A stretch of 7,676 nucleotides of DNA from a bacterium (GTDB lineage: Bacteria; Cyanobacteriota; Vampirovibrionia; Gastranaerophilales; UBA9971). This document shows positions 7,194-7,676 of this stretch, in pieces. Under the pieces are notes generated by a model. The model saw nothing but the letters and a program-made list of their open reading frames with translations, did not search any database and was not told the origin of the DNA. Made by a program: the position numbers and the translations under genes. Where the stretch lies: contig JBAWVS010000076.1 in NCBI GenBank assembly GCA_037147175.1, forward strand, positions 1 to 7,676. The letters are read 5' to 3'. How positions within the stretch are numbered: position 1 is the stretch's first letter; each line of letters starts with the position of its first letter.

Positions 7194-7676
7194 TTAATTG
7201 TTGCCAGCCAAAAAATCTATTTCATTTTGTATATTTATTCTGGCTTTTTGTTCATATTTTTTTTGGAAGAAATCTGTTTTATAGATATTATGCTTAATTA
7301 AAATCCCTTTTAAAACTGCTATTCGTCCAGGGTTATAAACATCATCGGGATATCGCGAATATTCTCTTCGGATTTGTTTTGCATAAATATTATAAGATGA
7401 TTTATCTGAACCCAAAATAGATAAATCAATGTCTGCAATAATCTTTGCTTCCAAAGATAAATTTTCAGGAACACTGCTATCATGTTTCGTTGCTAATATA
7501 ATTTCTCTCAATAAATTTTCTTTATTCTTAAATTTCGAATTTTCTGATTTATGTAGCAATTTAAGTGCAATTTCCACGCTATCTTCTACATCATTAGGTG
7601 AGCCATTCACAATATCATGCATAAAAATTCCAAACCTAAGAATTTCAGGATCTTTTATCTTATTAGGGTTATTAAT
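7194..7676 (-). CDS. HD-superfamily metal-dependent phosphohydrolase (COG4339-like), 5' end outside the window
   Basis: The frame stays open to the right edge, so the N-terminus is missing. The ATG at 7622 is internal: translation upstream of it gives I-N-N-P-N-K-I-K-D-P-E-I-L-R-F-G-I-F directly before M-H-D, and this H-D is the metal-binding doublet of the HD fold. Further marks are A-T-K-H-D, D-I-D-L-S-I-L-G-S, Y-A-K-Q-I-R-R-E-Y, G-R-I-A-V-L and the tail Y-E-Q-K-A-R-I-N-I-Q-N-E-I. This series is characteristic of the uncharacterised COG4339 family, usually about 200 residues. The visible part is 160 residues, so perhaps 30-50 are missing. Its substrate is unknown; HD enzymes commonly hydrolyse phosphoesters of nucleotides. 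The stop codon faces the lipid kinase gene tail to tail. Confidence 0.77.
   Translation of the reverse strand: MNNPNKIKDPEILRFGIFMHDIVNGSPNDVEDSVEIALKLLHKSENSKFKNKENLLREIILATKHDSSVPENLSLEAKIIADIDLSILGSDKSSYNIYAKQIRREYSRYPDDVYNPGRIAVLKGILIKHNIYKTDFFQKKYEQKARINIQNEIDFLAGNN

Noticed and set aside
7194-7622. complete 142-residue HD gene starting at the ATG at 7622
   Set aside because: The frame continues upstream to the window edge and that Met sits inside the conserved HD motif, so the gene is partial rather than starting there.

Overview
This AT-rich window (GC around one third by eye) carries six genes or gene pieces plus several short GC-rich palindromes between them. TGA ends the P-type ATPase gene, so the standard bacterial code applies. 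The likely source is a host-associated or gut member of the non-photosynthetic cyanobacterial sister lineage (Melainabacteria/Vampirovibrionia, Gastranaerophilales-like). That rests on low GC, a short-type S-adenosylhomocysteine hydrolase, and a protein with tandem E-x-x-I-[FY]-x-K...R-[LI]-x-[KR] repeats that I associate with Cyanobacteria and Melainabacteria. It is inference, not proof.

Layout. 41-358 (+) is the C-terminal piece of a GT4-like glycosyltransferase with no proper 5' end. Its stop codon lies inside a perfect 10-bp inverted repeat (353-410). A terminator-like hairpin (431-460) separates it from the convergent gene. 524-3073 (-) is a complete MgtA/MgtB-type Mg2+ transport ATPase with a GTG start. 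About 225 bp separate it from ahcY, holding an ahcY terminator (3245-3278) and an mgtA leader. The leader contains a possible 18-residue proline-containing leader peptide and mutually exclusive stems. 3299-4573 (-) is S-adenosylhomocysteine hydrolase, probably driven by an extended -10 promoter (about 4653-4661), with a palindromic repeat-like element making up most of its 5' leader. 4703-6136 (-) is a secreted TPR protein with a C-terminal matrixin-like metalloprotease domain whose catalytic Glu position is Gln. 6268-7161 (+) is a diacylglycerol/lipid kinase family protein, divergent from the protease gene. 7194-7676 (-) is a COG4339-like HD-superfamily phosphohydrolase that runs off the right edge.

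The genes do not form one pathway. ahcY belongs to the methyl cycle, mgtA to Mg2+ uptake, the lipid kinase to phospholipid turnover, and the TPR/protease protein acts outside the cytoplasm. The observations most worth following are the proline-containing ORF upstream of mgtA (functionally reminiscent of enterobacterial mgtL), the HQxGH substitution plus a Gly-rich hydrophobic insert in the protease domain, and the palindromic element inside the ahcY leader. I see no CRISPR array, tRNA, rRNA or intact insertion sequence.
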